Source: Bacteriovoracaceae bacterium UBA6261 (lineage in GTDB: Bacteria > Bdellovibrionota > Bacteriovoracia > Bacteriovoracales > Bacteriovoracaceae). From it: DNA of 64,000 bases. The notes under the pieces are model-generated. The model was not told where the DNA came from. It did no database searches and saw only the letters and a list, made by a program, of their open reading frames with translations. The stretch spans positions 7,528 through 71,527 of the forward strand of contig DJVH01000080.1 in the NCBI GenBank assembly GCA_002440825.1. Direction: 5' to 3'. The position numbers were made by a program, and so were the translations under genes. Below are positions 51,029-59,624 of this stretch, in pieces (the stretch's first letter is position 1; each line of letters starts with the position of its first letter).

Positions 51029-52885
51029 CTATTTCATTGCTTCAAGAACCGACGCAGCTTTTTGTAACCAGCCTGCATTGTTGCGGGCAAGATCAAGCAT
51101 GGTTGGAGCGTATGGAATATCTGCTTTCGTCGGCATGTTTTCAGTACACATACTTTCAACACTATTATCTTCAAAAACAACCTGATCAATGCTCGAACCT
51201 GGAAGGCCAAACAGATAATTTGGTACTTGAGTTTCAAACACTCTCAGACGGTCTTCCCATTTTGTATTCATTTCTCCAGATGACAAATATCCTGCTCCTG
51301 TCCCATTTGAATGCGTTCCAATAATCACAGCGCGCTTCGATGCTTTCAGAAGAAATGACATTTTGTCACAAGCGCTGATACAGTCCGCTGTTACAAGCGC
51401 CACAATCTTATTGTTAAAACCTTTAACTTTCGCCATGTCGTAAGGAATGACTTCCGCTGCAAACATCGGTGTGTATGAGCGACGCTCATCAATAGTTTTC
51501 TGGAAGAAATCTTTCATCTGATCGATAGTTAATCCAAATGATTGGTCTTCACCGACCACTTCCTGGAACAAACTTGGTTCCTGAAGCTGACGCATATACG
51601 AGGTCATTCTGAACCCCGAAGTTGCTCCTGGGTACATCATTCCTTCAGGAGCAAGAACACTCAAGACCTGCGCAGGAAGATTTCCGTTACCACCACCGTT
51701 GACTCTCAGGTCAAGAATAAGTGGAATCTGGTTTTCTTTGAGTTCAAGAACAAAGTTTCTGATACCGTCGATGAAGCTCATTTGTGCATCGGCCGTCTTC
51801 ACGTTTCTCGTCATAAACGTAAGAATCTGAAGGACACCGTATGTTCTACCTTTGTTGATGTAGTAACCTGTTCGCAGCGCCGGGCGACCATCGTCTCCGA
51901 TCATTTCATTGAGCCCTTTCAAGTTCAGGTGAAGTTTACCTGCGCTGTATCCTTCAAACGTTATCGCGCTGTCGTTCCAGGTCTTTGAAGCTTTCTCAAA
52001 ATTCATTCCGATTGTCGAAGAATCAGTCGGCACGCCAATCTTTTTAAAGAAGGTTAAAGCATCAAGTCTTGGAGTTGAGTCCTTGGCCATGTTGGCAAAA
52101 AGTGGAAGTTTAAAAATCCCCGCGTTCTTGAATTCGATTGTGACAGAGTTGCTGTTATCGTATGCAAAATTTCTGATAGTGAGTGACCTGATGGCCTGCG
52201 AATCTGCAAATTCATCAGAGCTTGCTCCGATGAATTTCTTCAGTTCATTGATTCTTTCTTCAACCGGCTGACCATTGATGGAAAGAACTTCATCCCCCAT
52301 CTGGATGCGTGAAAGATCAGCACCTGAAAGTTTTGAAACCATGCTCAGGAATTTTTTCTCAAGAGATCCAACAAGAATTTTTCCGTCAATTCTAAAAAGG
52401 CGCACACCTGTATAAACGAATGGTCTAGAAATTTTTTCCTGAATACTGAAGTGAGTATCTTGAAACTGAGCTACAAGCTTCTGCATGCGATCCATGAATT
52501 GCATGTTTGCTTTTGCCTGAAGAAAACTTAAACGATCACGTGTTTCTTCATTTGCTCTGTCGGCCGCCGTCGCTGTAATGTCTGCAGCATTTTCTTCAGC
52601 TGCAATTGCTTCCGCTTTTAATTTATTAAAATCAAGTCCTACTCTCTTTGCTTTCAAAGGAAGAAGAGCGTATTCAAGCTCGACTGTTTTCAAAAAATCA
52701 TTCACGATCATTAAACGATCGTCTTTATCATAATAATGAAAACGAAGACCAGAATAGACATCTTTCACAGCTTGAGTGTGAATTTTTTTAGAGACTCCCA
52801 GTGAACCTAACAAACCGGCATGAGCATTGGCCCCCAGTAAAGCTGAAAGGGTAAGAGTTAACAGTACCGATTTGGACATCTTCAT
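51029..52885 (-). CDS. S41-family protease, divergent
   Basis: 618 residues from ATG 52885 with AAGGAG upstream. Signal peptide VLLTLTLSALLGANAHAG. A helical domain (residues 50-150), a PDZ-like part (IQMGDEVLSINGQPVEERIN), then the S41 core: IPLILDLRVNGGGNGNLPAQ, nucleophile Ser in TADCISACDKMSFLLKASKR and the segment HSNGTGAGYLSSGEMNTKW. The Ser-Lys dyad Lys is less obvious than in Prc; Lys after SACD is a candidate. Shares no operon with prc (terminator between). May process a different envelope substrate or act on prey proteins. Confidence 0.82.
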   Translation of the reverse strand: MKMSKSVLLTLTLSALLGANAHAGLLGSLGVSKKIHTQAVKDVYSGLRFHYYDKDDRLMIVNDFLKTVELEYALLPLKAKRVGLDFNKLKAEAIAAEENAADITATAADRANEETRDRLSFLQAKANMQFMDRMQKLVAQFQDTHFSIQEKISRPFVYTGVRLFRIDGKILVGSLEKKFLSMVSKLSGADLSRIQMGDEVLSINGQPVEERINELKKFIGASSDEFADSQAIRSLTIRNFAYDNSNSVTIEFKNAGIFKLPLFANMAKDSTPRLDALTFFKKIGVPTDSSTIGMNFEKASKTWNDSAITFEGYSAGKLHLNLKGLNEMIGDDGRPALRTGYYINKGRTYGVLQILTFMTRNVKTADAQMSFIDGIRNFVLELKENQIPLILDLRVNGGGNGNLPAQVLSVLAPEGMMYPGATSGFRMTSYMRQLQEPSLFQEVVGEDQSFGLTIDQMKDFFQKTIDERRSYTPMFAAEVIPYDMAKVKGFNNKIVALVTADCISACDKMSFLLKASKRAVIIGTHSNGTGAGYLSSGEMNTKWEDRLRVFETQVPNYLFGLPGSSIDQVVFEDNSVESMCTENMPTKADIPYAPTMLDLARNNAGWLQKAASVLEAMK

Positions 52886-52969
52886 GGATTCTCCTTTTCT
52901 TTATGAATGGAGACATTCTATAGATTTCAGCGGGCATAGGAGGAAAAGAGGAATTTTTACAGGCCTAAA

Positions 52970-53002
52970 TAAAAAAGGGCCGTCTAAAGTTTAGACGGCC
53001 CT
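52970..53002 (-). terminator. Rho-independent terminator of acnA
   Basis: Eleven-base perfect stem GGGCCGTCTAA (52977-52987) / TTAGACGGCCC (52991-53001), three-base loop; minus-strand T-run TTTTTTATTTAGG follows. Confidence 0.94.
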
Positions 53003-53028
53003 CATTGAAAAGATAAGCTAAGTAGCGG

Positions 53029-55698
53029 CTACTTCAGGTTTCTAAGAACGTACTGAAGAATCCCACCGTTTTTCATATAGTGTAATTCATCAAGTGTATC
53101 CACTCTTGAAGTAAGAGTTGTTCTCGCTTCTTTTCCAGAAGCATAGTGGATCACAAGTTCATATTTAAGACCTGGCTTAAACTCTCCTTGCGGAATGAGA
53201 TCAAGAGTCTCAGTTCCATCAAGACCTAGAGTTTTTCTGTCAACACCTGGTTCGAAAACAAGTGGAAGAACGCCCATACCGATCAGGTTCGATCTGTGAA
53301 TACGCTCGAAAGATTCGGCCACAACGGCCTTCACACCTTGAAGGTATGTTCCTTTCGCTGCCCAGTCACGAGAAGATCCCGTTCCGTATTCTTTACCAGC
53401 GATAACAACAAGAGGCGTTTTATCTGCAATGTACTTCATGGCCGCATCGTAAATCGACATCACTTCACCGGATGGAATGTATTTTGTCACTCCCCCTTCA
53501 GTTCCTGGCGCCACTTCGTTTTTAATTCTGATGTTCGCAAATGTTCCTCTCATCATGACTTCGTGGTTACCACGACGTGATCCATATGAGTTGAAGTCTT
53601 CCGGCTTCACACCTTTTTCCATCAGGTATGTTCCTGCTGGAGACGTTTTCTTAATTGAACCAGCTGGAGAAATGTGGTCAGTTGTGATTGAATCACCGAA
53701 AAGAGCAAGGATGCTTGCTTTCTTCAAAGACACACCTTGTTCATATGATTTTTGATCGTTGATGTTTTCGAAGAACGTTGGATTTCTGATGTAAGTTGAA
53801 TCTGGTTCCCAAGAGAAAAATTCACCTTCAGTGACTTTAATCGCCTGCCAGTGTTTATCGCCTTCGAATACGTTAGAGTAACGCTTCTTGAACATTTCAC
53901 TTGTGAGTTTGCTCATAAGAACAGCGTTGATTTCTTCATGAGTCGGCCAGATGTCTTTCAGGTAAACATCTTTTCCGTTTGTCCCTTTTCCAATTGGATC
54001 TTTTGAGATGTTGACGTTGATGTTTCCGGCAAGAGCATAAGCAATAACCAGCGGAGGTGAAGCCAGGTAATTTGCTTTAACGTCTGGATTGATACGGCCT
54101 TCAAAGTTTCTGTTACCAGAAAGAACTGAAGTTACAACCAGGTTGTTAGCGTTTACTGATTTAGAAATATTTTCCGGCAATGGTCCAGAGTTACCGATAC
54201 AAGACATACATCCGTATCCAGTCAGCGTGAATCCTAGTTCATCAAGAGATTGTTGAAGACCAGATTCAACCAGGTAATCTGTGACAACTTTAGATCCAGG
54301 AGAAAGAGCCGTTTTTACCCATGGCTGAGATTTAAGGCCAAGAGCTCTCGCCTTTTTCGCTACTAGACCAGCAGCAATCATAACAGATGGGTTAGAAGTG
54401 TTTGTACATGAAGTGATAGTCGCGATTGCTACAGCTCCATGCTTAAGTTTGAAGTCTGCACCATCAACAGCGTATTCATTGTTAACTGCATCTGGAGAAA
54501 CTTTGAAAGCTCCAACGAGCTCTTTTCCAAAAGCATCAGCAGCAGCTGTCAGTTCGATTCTGTCTTGCGGACGTTTTGGTCCTGAAAGACATGGAACAAC
54601 TGAACCAAGATCAAGTTCAAGAGTTGAAGTAAACACAGGATCAGCGTCGCCGGCAGCTAGCCACAGGCCTTGCTCTTTTGCGTAAGCTTCAACCAGGGCC
54701 ACTTGCTCAGGAGTTCTTCCAGAGAATTTTAAATAATCGATTGTCTTTTCATCTACCGGGAAGAAACCACAAGTCGCTCCGTATTCTGGGGCCATGTTCG
54801 CAATTGTCGCTCTGTCAGCAAGTGAAAGAGCTTTTACACCCGGGCCGTAGAATTCAACGAACTTTTCTACTACTCCGTGCTTTCTCAGCATTTGGGTGAC
54901 AGTAAGAACGATATCTGTAGCCGTGATGCCTTCTTTAATTGTTCCTGTTAATTTGAAACCAACAACTTCTGGAACAGTCATAGTGACTGACTGACCAAGC
55001 ATCGCTGCTTCAGCTTCGATACCGCCAACACCCCAACCAAGAACTGAAAGACCGTTGATCATTGTTGTGTGTGAGTCTGTCCCGACACAAGTATCAGGGT
55101 AAGCGACAGTTTCACCGTTTTCAGTTTTTGTCCAAACACCTTGAGCTAGATACTCGAGGTTAACCTGGTGACAAATACCAGTTCCAGGAGGAACGACGCG
55201 GAAATTTTTAAACGCTTTTTGTCCCCATTTAAGGAATGTGTAGCGCTCTTTGTTTCTTTCGTATTCAACAGAAACGTTTTTTTCAAATGAGTCTTGTTGA
55301 CCGAAGAAATCCACGGCAACCGAGTGATCGATAACTAGATCAACTGGAATAAGCGGATTGATCTTTTTTGGATCGCCACCAATTTTTTTCATTGCTTCTC
55401 TCATCGCCGCTAAATCAACAACAGCTGGTACACCAGTGAAGTCTTGCATAAGAACGCGAGCTGGATAGTAAGCAATTTCTCTGTCTGATTTTTGAGTCTT
55501 TACCCATTCGTTGATCGCTTTTGCATCGTCGAAAGTAACATCTCTTCCGTTTTCGTGACGAAGAAGGTTTTCAAGTAAAACCTTGAGAGACTTTGGAAGG
55601 CGATCAATGTCAGCGAGACCAAGATTCTTCGCTTCTTTCAAGCTGTAGTAAGTGTAGTCTTTTGAACCAACTTTCAGTGTCTTTTTTGTTTTGCTCAC
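53029..55698 (-). CDS. acnA: Aconitate hydratase (AcnA type)
   Basis: 889 residues. 4Fe-4S ligand regions: ITSCTNTSNPSVMIAAGLVA and GYGCMSCIGNSGPLPENIS. Substrate loops: YGSRRGNHEVMMRGTFANIR, GKEYGTGSSRDWAAKGTYLQ. Full length for the AcnA/IRP family. Interconverts citrate and isocitrate. The LysR gene diverges from it (132-base gap with tandem 9-base repeats), so that regulator may control it. Terminator immediately downstream. Confidence 0.97.
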   Translation of the reverse strand: MSKTKKTLKVGSKDYTYYSLKEAKNLGLADIDRLPKSLKVLLENLLRHENGRDVTFDDAKAINEWVKTQKSDREIAYYPARVLMQDFTGVPAVVDLAAMREAMKKIGGDPKKINPLIPVDLVIDHSVAVDFFGQQDSFEKNVSVEYERNKERYTFLKWGQKAFKNFRVVPPGTGICHQVNLEYLAQGVWTKTENGETVAYPDTCVGTDSHTTMINGLSVLGWGVGGIEAEAAMLGQSVTMTVPEVVGFKLTGTIKEGITATDIVLTVTQMLRKHGVVEKFVEFYGPGVKALSLADRATIANMAPEYGATCGFFPVDEKTIDYLKFSGRTPEQVALVEAYAKEQGLWLAAGDADPVFTSTLELDLGSVVPCLSGPKRPQDRIELTAAADAFGKELVGAFKVSPDAVNNEYAVDGADFKLKHGAVAIATITSCTNTSNPSVMIAAGLVAKKARALGLKSQPWVKTALSPGSKVVTDYLVESGLQQSLDELGFTLTGYGCMSCIGNSGPLPENISKSVNANNLVVTSVLSGNRNFEGRINPDVKANYLASPPLVIAYALAGNINVNISKDPIGKGTNGKDVYLKDIWPTHEEINAVLMSKLTSEMFKKRYSNVFEGDKHWQAIKVTEGEFFSWEPDSTYIRNPTFFENINDQKSYEQGVSLKKASILALFGDSITTDHISPAGSIKKTSPAGTYLMEKGVKPEDFNSYGSRRGNHEVMMRGTFANIRIKNEVAPGTEGGVTKYIPSGEVMSIYDAAMKYIADKTPLVVIAGKEYGTGSSRDWAAKGTYLQGVKAVVAESFERIHRSNLIGMGVLPLVFEPGVDRKTLGLDGTETLDLIPQGEFKPGLKYELVIHYASGKEARTTLTSRVDTLDELHYMKNGGILQYVLRNLK

Positions 55699-55787
55699 GG
55701 GTGAGACTCCTTTAAAAGATTAATGGGGAAAAGTGTACTGATTATAAACTGTTTTAACCTCTTTTATTATCGCTTTTTTTTCATATT

Positions 55788-55814
55788 AATAAATTGAATA
55801 AATCGAATAAAATA
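55788..55814. repeat. Three imperfect 9-base tandem repeats
   Basis: AATAAATTG (55788), AATAAATCG (55797), AATAAAATA (55806) between acnA and the divergent LysR gene, ending about 16 bases before the LysR ATG. Could be part of a promoter/operator or simply AT-rich promoter DNA. Confidence 0.6.
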
Positions 55815-55830
55815 TAGTAGTATTAGGAAT

Positions 55831-56685
55831 ATGTTAGAAGGAATTGAGGCACTAATTGCCTTAGAAAAATACGGCACTGTCAGTGAAGCGGCCATACGCA
55901 TGCGCTTAACTCAATCCGCAGTAAGCAAGCGTATTCAAGCGTTACAAGAAGAACTCAAGGTAAAATTAGTTGAGCCTGACGGAAGACGCGTTCGTTTAAC
56001 CGCGGATGGGTACCAGTTTCTCAATAAAGCTCGTCCTCTTATCATTGAAATCAAGAACCTGACTCAGAATCTGGACAGAACAAACCTTTCTCACTTTGCT
56101 CTCGGATTATCCGATTCTATTGCAGGCTCCTTCGGGCCGCATGTTGTCAGTGAAACATTGAAGACGCTTAAAAATCTGGATCTGGATTTTCACGTCCATC
56201 GAAGTCTTATGCTTCTGGAAAATATTTCGCTGGGCAAATATCAGTTAGGAATCTGTACTTTTGATGAAAACCGCAAAGATCTTTACTCTGCGCATTTAAT
56301 TGATGAACCCTTGGTGCTGTTGCATTCTGAATTCCGCAATCGACCAAACCGATCACTCCCTTTGATTACTATCGAAGAAAATTCCGCCACGTGGAAAAAT
56401 GCGGGAAGTGATTTGCGAAGGGATTATCCTCTGTTGTTTCAAAACAATGTCATGTATGTTGAGTCTTTCCTCGCTGTCTATCAAATGACTAAGGTTGGCC
56501 TTGGCAATGGAATCATTCCCCTCGGAATGGCGAGAGAATTTAATTTGAAAAAGGAAAGTTTTAAGAAATTGAGAGTGACCAGAACCATCTCTCTGGTGAC
56601 CAGAAAGACGATTGCTCAGATGGATTTTTTTGATCCATTTTATAAAGAGCTTAAGACTAATATCGAACACTATTTTGAGAGATAA
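55831..56685 (+). CDS. LysR family transcriptional regulator
   Basis: 284 residues. N-terminal winged HTH: ALEKYGTVSEAAIRMRLTQS followed by AVSKRIQALQEELKVKLVEP and GRRVRLTADGYQFLNKARPL. C-terminal periplasmic-binding-like effector domain from about residue 90 (LGLSDSIAGSFGPHVVSETL, SFLAVYQMTKVGLGNGIIPL). Divergent position suggests control of acnA and of itself; ligand unknown. The next gene's ATG overlaps its stop. Confidence 0.9.
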   Translation: MLEGIEALIALEKYGTVSEAAIRMRLTQSAVSKRIQALQEELKVKLVEPDGRRVRLTADGYQFLNKARPLIIEIKNLTQNLDRTNLSHFALGLSDSIAGSFGPHVVSETLKTLKNLDLDFHVHRSLMLLENISLGKYQLGICTFDENRKDLYSAHLIDEPLVLLHSEFRNRPNRSLPLITIEENSATWKNAGSDLRRDYPLLFQNNVMYVESFLAVYQMTKVGLGNGIIPLGMAREFNLKKESFKKLRVTRTISLVTRKTIAQMDFFDPFYKELKTNIEHYFER

Positions 56686-57050
56686 TGAAAAAGTTTGCCC
56701 AAAATTTCGCCGGACATTTTTTTCTTGGCCTCGGTATTATCGGTGCGTTTCTGCCCGTATTGCCGACGACACCTTTCCTTCTTCTCGCTGCCTATTTTTA
56801 TTCCCGTACAAATCATGAGCTTCATCAATGGCTCTATAACCACAAAATGTTTGGTCCGCCTCTGCGCGACTGGGATGAAAATAAGGTCATTGGATTAAAA
56901 GCGAAGATTGTGGCCACGACGGCTATCGCCTTGGTTTTATTCTGGAGAATTCCACGCCTGGAGATTCACTCTCTCATGAAAGGCGTCATCGTTGTTATCC
57001 TTACCGGCGTTCTGCTTTTTATCTGGACGAGACCTTCTCGCAGGATTTAA
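56685..57050 (+). CDS. DUF454 (YbaN-like) inner-membrane protein
   Basis: 121 residues; IIGAFLPVLPTTPFLLLAAY followed by FYSRTNHELHQWLYNHKMFG is the DUF454 signature, with three to four helices in total and a terminal TRPSRRI. Function unknown across the family. Its ATG overlaps the LysR stop by one base, so the two are coupled. Overlaps the convergent small exported gene by 32 bases. Confidence 0.9.
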   Translation: MKKFAQNFAGHFFLGLGIIGAFLPVLPTTPFLLLAAYFYSRTNHELHQWLYNHKMFGPPLRDWDENKVIGLKAKIVATTAIALVLFWRIPRLEIHSLMKGVIVVILTGVLLFIWTRPSRRI

Positions 57051-57297
57051 TTTCAAGTCCCATTGGATTGAATTCCACTTTAACAGATTTCTTTTCCGTT
57101 AAAGAGTCGCGCAGACACGGCAAAAATTTTTCCGCCGCTTTATAAACGCCAGCCTGGTTTTTAAAATCGACCAGATAGATTTTTTTAGTCTCATCATAGT
57201 TCACTTTTGTCACGATCCATTCTTTTGTCATGGCGTGAAGAACAGTGGAACTAAATAGCATCAGGACGAACATGCTGATTTTCATTTTCATACTCAT
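57019..57297 (-). CDS. Small exported protein
   Basis: 92 residues (or 90/88 from internal ATGs at 57291 and 57285). Signal peptide ISMFVLMLFSSTVLHA. The mature 65 residues have two cysteines (LPCLRDSLTE, IKSCEKVSS) that can pair, and a strand-rich pattern. The start lies inside the end of the protein-glutaminase-like gene, so it is translationally coupled. Could be an inhibitor, immunity or chaperone for that enzyme (inference). Confidence 0.62.
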   Translation of the reverse strand: MSMKMKISMFVLMLFSSTVLHAMTKEWIVTKVNYDETKKIYLVDFKNQAGVYKAAEKFLPCLRDSLTEKKSVKVEFNPMGLEIKSCEKVSSR

Positions 57298-58945
57298 TTT
57301 GATTTGATTTTTTTTCTTTTAAAGCTTCTGTATATTCTTTCATCGTCTGCACGGCCATGGCCATATTTTGTTCTTCAGAACGAACTTCATCGTTGTCAGG
57401 AACGTAAATATCTGAGGAAGAAAACGCCACTGCAGTTCTTTGAAAATTGGCAGCATTAACAGGGAACGGATAAGGAGTCTGCATCACTCCCCCTTTAACT
57501 TTTTTCCCCATACTTTCTACCCATCCATCGACAGTGACTGCTTTTTCATTCAGAGAAGGATCGATAACATATTTTTTAATTTCGCCATTTTTAGTTTTGA
57601 CGTTGATAACAGGGGCTACGTGATAGTTCCATTGGACATCTGTTCCTGGAACATAGAGCGAACCTTTTATCCAGACTTTTTCAACAGGAATCCCCATCGC
57701 TTCAAAACGTCTCGCCATCACATGAGCTCGGGCATAACAGCCGTCGTACTTGTATCCAAACGGAATGTCCGACATGTTTTTGGCCTTTTGGAACAGATCC
57801 TGGACTTCTTCTTCCGTGATTAATTTTTCGATAGGTTTAGGTTTTGCTTTTTGAAGATAAGCAATGTGCTTTTGGGCATCCTTGGAAAGAATCATTCCGT
57901 CATAACGGCAGCCAAGATCTTTTGATTTTGCCGCATCGACAAAGACAGAAACAACTTGTCCATTGACCAAAGTCAGGTAGTGTCCCAGTTCTGCGTTAAT
58001 TAATCCTTCCTGAAAAGCGTCAGCCGTTTTTCTTTCTTCTGCGATCAACTTTGAAACTTCGTTATCGCCGGTGCAAAGCTTTTCAACCTCTTGGCGCATC
58101 GGAGAAGTCATGGGGTTGGTGAAATAATTGAAACTGGTCTTGTTGTTTTCAAATTTACTTGGAATAAACAGATTTTCATCGAGAGCACCAGCTCCCGTGT
58201 ATCCAGACCTGTCGAATTTCGGTATATCATAAAGAGGCGGAGCACTTTCTTTTCCAGGCTCGAGGACTTTCATTCCATCATAACGTAGTTCAGTTTGAAT
58301 TCCTTTCAGATTGAGAAAATAAGGACTGGCAAACCCTTCTGACGAAGGAATATAGCCCAGAATTCTTTCGCCCTTTTCACCACGGCAGGCATAAAAATTA
58401 CATTGAATTTTTATATTGTATTCTTTCTCTGATTTAATTTCTTCAGCTGTAAGCGCCCGGTCTTCTCCTCTGACACAATCCAGGTTTTTATCATCAGCAA
58501 GGATCTTTAATCTGGGTTTTGCCGACATTTCTTTTTGGATAAACTTTTGGGATTCATCCAAAAACTGGCGGGCCAGATCATCATCAAGACCTTTTAAATT
58601 GTTCATAAGAGCGTTTGCAGTAACCAGTCGACCGGAAGTGCTTTCCGGAGCTTTAAATGAAGTGATGCCGGTTAAATTCATTTTAGGAATTTCAAAAAGA
58701 ACCTTGTCTCCTTCAGTAACTTTTGAAATCCATTTCATGGCGGGAAAGCCGTCCCCTTCTTTCTGGACTGCCATATAGCCCATGACATTTTTCATGACGA
58801 GTATGCGTTTGTTTCCTTCATTGCAATGAAAGAGAGAGTCTGATTTCTTTTGGCATTTATAATTCGCGTTTTCGATTTCAACATTGACGTCGGCAAACGC
58901 CGAGCCCGCAAATAAAAAGGAAAATAGCAATAAAGTACTTTTCAT
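57251..58945 (-). CDS. Protein-glutaminase-like exported enzyme
   Basis: 564 residues from ATG 58945 (a TTG at 58957 is also open). Signal peptide STLLLFSFLFAGSAFA. The last ~170 residues hold a Cys-His-Asp triad: C403 (YDGCYARAHVMARRFEAMGI), H442 (WNYHVAPVI) and D462 (YVIDPSL). This order and local sequence closely follow the protein-glutaminase fold (Gln side-chain deamidation). The N-terminal ~390 residues carry several cysteines and may be a propeptide or binding part; the known enzymes are much shorter (about 320). Transglutaminase-type chemistry is the alternative. It overlaps a small exported protein gene. Confidence 0.72.
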   Translation of the reverse strand: MKSTLLLFSFLFAGSAFADVNVEIENANYKCQKKSDSLFHCNEGNKRILVMKNVMGYMAVQKEGDGFPAMKWISKVTEGDKVLFEIPKMNLTGITSFKAPESTSGRLVTANALMNNLKGLDDDLARQFLDESQKFIQKEMSAKPRLKILADDKNLDCVRGEDRALTAEEIKSEKEYNIKIQCNFYACRGEKGERILGYIPSSEGFASPYFLNLKGIQTELRYDGMKVLEPGKESAPPLYDIPKFDRSGYTGAGALDENLFIPSKFENNKTSFNYFTNPMTSPMRQEVEKLCTGDNEVSKLIAEERKTADAFQEGLINAELGHYLTLVNGQVVSVFVDAAKSKDLGCRYDGMILSKDAQKHIAYLQKAKPKPIEKLITEEEVQDLFQKAKNMSDIPFGYKYDGCYARAHVMARRFEAMGIPVEKVWIKGSLYVPGTDVQWNYHVAPVINVKTKNGEIKKYVIDPSLNEKAVTVDGWVESMGKKVKGGVMQTPYPFPVNAANFQRTAVAFSSSDIYVPDNDEVRSEEQNMAMAVQTMKEYTEALKEKKSNQNEYENENQHVRPDAI

Positions 58946-58949
58946 AAAA

Positions 58950-59624
58950 TTATCCAAGATAATTAGAGATCGTTAATTTTTTTCCCTGAAAGAACTGATG
59001 ACTTTTGCCACAAAAAGAAATCTGATCATTGTCCACAATGATTCCTCCTCCGTCAGCGCAAGCATACAGAGGAATAGTTGTTTTTTTTGAATGATGAAGG
59101 AGCTCGGCATCGTATCGTTTGGAGTTTTTATAGTGAGGAAAAAATTCAAAATTCACAACTCTCATGGCCGACAAATTTTTCATGTCCCAGGGATTTTCAT
59201 CGCGGTCGAAATGCGGAAAGCTGGCAGTATGCACATGCGGAGTAAGAATAATGGCGCCGGCAGAAAGTCCGCAAAGAACTCCTCCGCGTTTCAAGAATTT
59301 GGAGAAGTGAGAAAACATTCCGGCCTTTTTCAGATGCTTTAAAAAGTAGAACGTATTTCCGCCACCTAAAAAAATCAGATCACTTTTCATGGCTTCTTTC
59401 AAGACGGTTTTTGTGTAAGGAATATCGACGCAAAAATGCATGAATTTCTGAACGCCCAGTTTTGAGAATTCCTGAACAAAAAAGCGGAAGTCATCTTCCG
59501 CGTCGTAAGAACTGGATGGAATAAGAGTTAATTTAGGAGATTTGACTCCGGTCAGCTCGAGGGCCCGCTGGTTGAGAAAACGATTATCGTCCTCGTTGCC
59601 ACCGGAATAGAGAACAATTTTCAT
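58950..59624 (-). CDS. Peptidase E-like (S51) serine peptidase
   Basis: 224 residues. IFLGGGNTFYFLKHLKK and the nucleophile elbow GVLCGLSAGAIIL with Ser in G-L-S-A-G-A are S51 hallmarks; NFEFFPHYKNSKR supplies the His. Peptidase E cleaves Asp-x dipeptides; cyanophycinases share the fold. No signal peptide, so cytoplasmic. Overlaps the SelO-like gene by 4 bases and precedes the glutaminase-like gene directly. Confidence 0.87.
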   Translation of the reverse strand: MKIVLYSGGNEDDNRFLNQRALELTGVKSPKLTLIPSSSYDAEDDFRFFVQEFSKLGVQKFMHFCVDIPYTKTVLKEAMKSDLIFLGGGNTFYFLKHLKKAGMFSHFSKFLKRGGVLCGLSAGAIILTPHVHTASFPHFDRDENPWDMKNLSAMRVVNFEFFPHYKNSKRYDAELLHHSKKTTIPLYACADGGGIIVDNDQISFCGKSHQFFQGKKLTISNYLG

